Source: an uncultured Opitutia bacterium (lineage in GTDB: Bacteria; Verrucomicrobiota; Verrucomicrobiia; Opitutales; UBA953). Taken from it: a stretch of DNA of 6,983 nt. The notes under the pieces are model-generated. The model ran no database searches. It had not been told where the DNA came from and worked only from the letters and a program-made list of their open reading frames with translations. This document shows, in pieces, positions 5,774 through 6,983 of this stretch; the first letter of the stretch is position 1, and the number at the start of each line of letters is the position of its first letter. The stretch covers positions 1 to 6,983 of the forward strand of contig CALNBE010000136.1 in assembly GCA_937874455.1 (NCBI GenBank). Direction: 5' to 3'. The translations under genes and the position numbers were made by a program.

Positions 5774-6715
5774 ATGGCAAAAAAATCCCCCCGGCAGACA
5801 ATTTCCTCGGCCTTGACGATGTTGCGTGGCCGGCCGGTGGTGCGGGTGATTTTTGCCGGGGAATATTGCGGTCAGATTCATGCCGGAATCGGCCAGGCGG
5901 CGCGGGAGAAAGACCTGTTTCTGGATGACTGGTCGTCGGCGGTGGTGGCGGAGCGTCCGCCGCCATCCGGCGTCCTGGTGGTTGGCGCGGGGGAAACGGA
6001 TTGTCGGGTGGCGGTGGCCCGGCTGGGCGGGCGGGTGGAGCGGTTGCCGGTGGAAATGGTGTGCCTTGAGGACAGGGGCTTTTCAACGGCGGAGCACCGG
6101 GATTGCTGGCGTCCGGACTGGACGGCTGCTGGCGCGCTGCTGGCCCGGCATGTGCATGCTTTGCAATTGCCGCATGTGGTCTGCTGGGAGCGGAGGAAAT
6201 CCTCCGGACTTTGGCAGGGATTTGCGCGGGAGCTGGGGCGACTGGGCCAGCCTCCGGCGGCGAGATGGTGTTTGGCGGAGGAAATTTCCTTCGGGGATGT
6301 CTCGGTTTTTTCTGCGGACGCCCAGGCTTGGTTGTTGAGAAAACTGGCCCTGCTGCCGCGTCCCGGCGTGGTGGTGGCGGAGGATGACCAAATGGCGTAT
6401 CTGGTGGTGATGACTGCGCGGAGATTGCATTTGCGGGTGCCGGAGCATGTGGCGGTGCTGGGGGTGGGCGATTGCCTGGCGGCGCAGGAAAAATGTCCGG
6501 TGTCGTTGTCCAGCGTCGATATGAACTGGTCCCGGCTGGGATATCTGGCGGCCAGCCGGCTAGCCCGGCGGCTGGCGGGCGCGACGCGGGAAGAGGAAAG
6601 CGCCCGGCTGGTGGTGCCGCAGGGAGTGGTGGAACGCGAGTCCACCCGGCAGTTTTACTCGGAGGACGAGGCGGTGGCGCGCACGGTGCAGCGGATCCGC
6701 CGGGATTTTGCGTGA
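5774..6715 (+). CDS. XylR-like transcriptional regulator, sensor domain (ends before the DNA-binding domain)
   Basis: The ligand-binding part of a XylR-like regulator, a family with a LacI/periplasmic-binding-protein-like sugar sensor followed by an AraC-type HTH. The 313 residues give RVIFAGEYCGQIHAGI near the start (24-39), VPEHVAVLGVGD (222-233), LSSVDMN (245-251), GYLAASRLARRL (256-267) and VVPQGVVERESTR (280-292), matching the end of the sensor and the hinge before the HTH. There is no N-terminal HTH as in true LacI proteins. The frame ends at RIRRDFA-stop, exactly where the AraC domain should begin; that domain continues in the -1 frame from 6712. The sensed ligand cannot be predicted. 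The early sensor is divergent (Cys/Trp-rich). The split may be a real mutation, a sequencing error or a coupled pair of cistrons. Confidence 0.8.
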   Translation: MAKKSPRQTISSALTMLRGRPVVRVIFAGEYCGQIHAGIGQAAREKDLFLDDWSSAVVAERPPPSGVLVVGAGETDCRVAVARLGGRVERLPVEMVCLEDRGFSTAEHRDCWRPDWTAAGALLARHVHALQLPHVVCWERRKSSGLWQGFARELGRLGQPPAARWCLAEEISFGDVSVFSADAQAWLLRKLALLPRPGVVVAEDDQMAYLVVMTARRLHLRVPEHVAVLGVGDCLAAQEKCPVSLSSVDMNWSRLGYLAASRLARRLAGATREEESARLVVPQGVVERESTRQFYSEDEAVARTVQRIRRDFA

Positions 6716-6983
6716 AAAAGCGGGCGCAGGAGGCGGGGATTTCGGTGCCATTGCTGCACGCGCGTTATTCGAAGATGACTGGGATGACCATCATGAAGAG
6801 CCTGCGGGACATCCGGCTGGCGGCGGCGGCAACGCTTTTGCGCGAAGGAAATTTGAAACTGGAGTCGATTGCGGGGGAAACCGGGCTGGGCGACGTGCGC
6901 ACTTTGTTTCGTCTTTTCAAGGAGCATTACGGAGTGACGCCGACGCAGTACCGTGATTTGCACCAGCACCCGGAGGAAGGATT
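6712..6983 (+). CDS. AraC-family HTH DNA-binding domain, 3' partial (split from the preceding gene)
   Basis: The frame from GTG 6712 is open to the window end (90 codons). It encodes a near-complete AraC/XylS double HTH: first HTH at AQEAGISVPLLHARYSKMTG (residues 6-25), linker helix SLRDIRLAAAATLLREG (30-46), second HTH ESIAGETGLGDVRTLFRLFK (51-70), and the family ending YGVTPTQYRDL. The GTG overlaps the TGA of the preceding frame (GTGA), so translation could restart there, but no SD is visible just upstream. Alternatively this is the C-terminal half of one XylR-like protein joined by a frameshift. Compared with my recollection of intact relatives, about four residues are missing at the joint, so an indel larger than one base is possible. 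If intact, it would bind promoter DNA under control of the sensor. Confidence 0.8.
   Translation, partial: MKKRAQEAGISVPLLHARYSKMTGMTIMKSLRDIRLAAAATLLREGNLKLESIAGETGLGDVRTLFRLFKEHYGVTPTQYRDLHQHPEEG

Noticed and set aside
6708..6956. 82-codon + frame starting at ATG-like codon 6708
   Set aside because: Gly/Ala-rich shadow of the AraC HTH frame, which has clear family motifs in the neighbouring frame.

Overview
The window is a GC-rich bacterial chromosomal segment with every recognisable gene on the + strand. In order: a PIN-PhoH ATPase cut off at the 5' window edge; nrdD and nrdG, the anaerobic (class III) ribonucleotide reductase and its radical-SAM activase; a sufT-type Fe-S assembly gene; and a XylR-like sugar-type regulator split into two overlapping reading frames, the second running off the 3' edge. 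Three of the four gene starts inside the window (nrdD, nrdG, sufT) have no visible Shine-Dalgarno sequence. A regulator with a LacI/periplasmic-binding-like sensor followed by a C-terminal AraC HTH is abundant in Verrucomicrobia, Lentisphaerae and Planctomycetes. Together these suggest a PVC-group bacterium, most likely Verrucomicrobia; this is inference, not proof.

Layout: 1-1334 phoH (partial, frame already open at base 3); 1335-1707 AT-richer non-coding leader with a 14-bp perfect palindrome and an imperfect repeated TTTTTCCC..TTGGGA element; 1708-4131 nrdD; 4132-4228 spacer with overlapping, mutually exclusive hairpins; 4229-4708 nrdG; 4709-4784 short spacer; 4785-5405 sufT; 5406-5773 AT-rich spacer with a large interrupted inverted repeat (5598-5689) and a hairpin over the regulator's ribosome binding site; 5774-6715 regulator sensor domain; 6712-6983 regulator AraC DNA-binding domain in the -1 frame.

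How the genes fit together: NrdG uses a [4Fe-4S] cluster and S-adenosylmethionine to put a glycyl radical on NrdD, which then makes dNTPs without oxygen. SufT is a DUF59/MIP18-type Fe-S maturation protein, so nrdD-nrdG-sufT can be read as a reductase, its Fe-S activase and a candidate helper for that activase's cluster. NrdG and SufT start at the same 12-base pyrimidine-rich sequence (TCTTTTCCCATG), which suggests a shared, SD-independent mode of initiation. The regulator is probably a separate unit. I see no phage, transposon, CRISPR or defence system; the least ordinary items are the split regulator, the 92-base interrupted inverted repeat and the nrdDG-sufT linkage.
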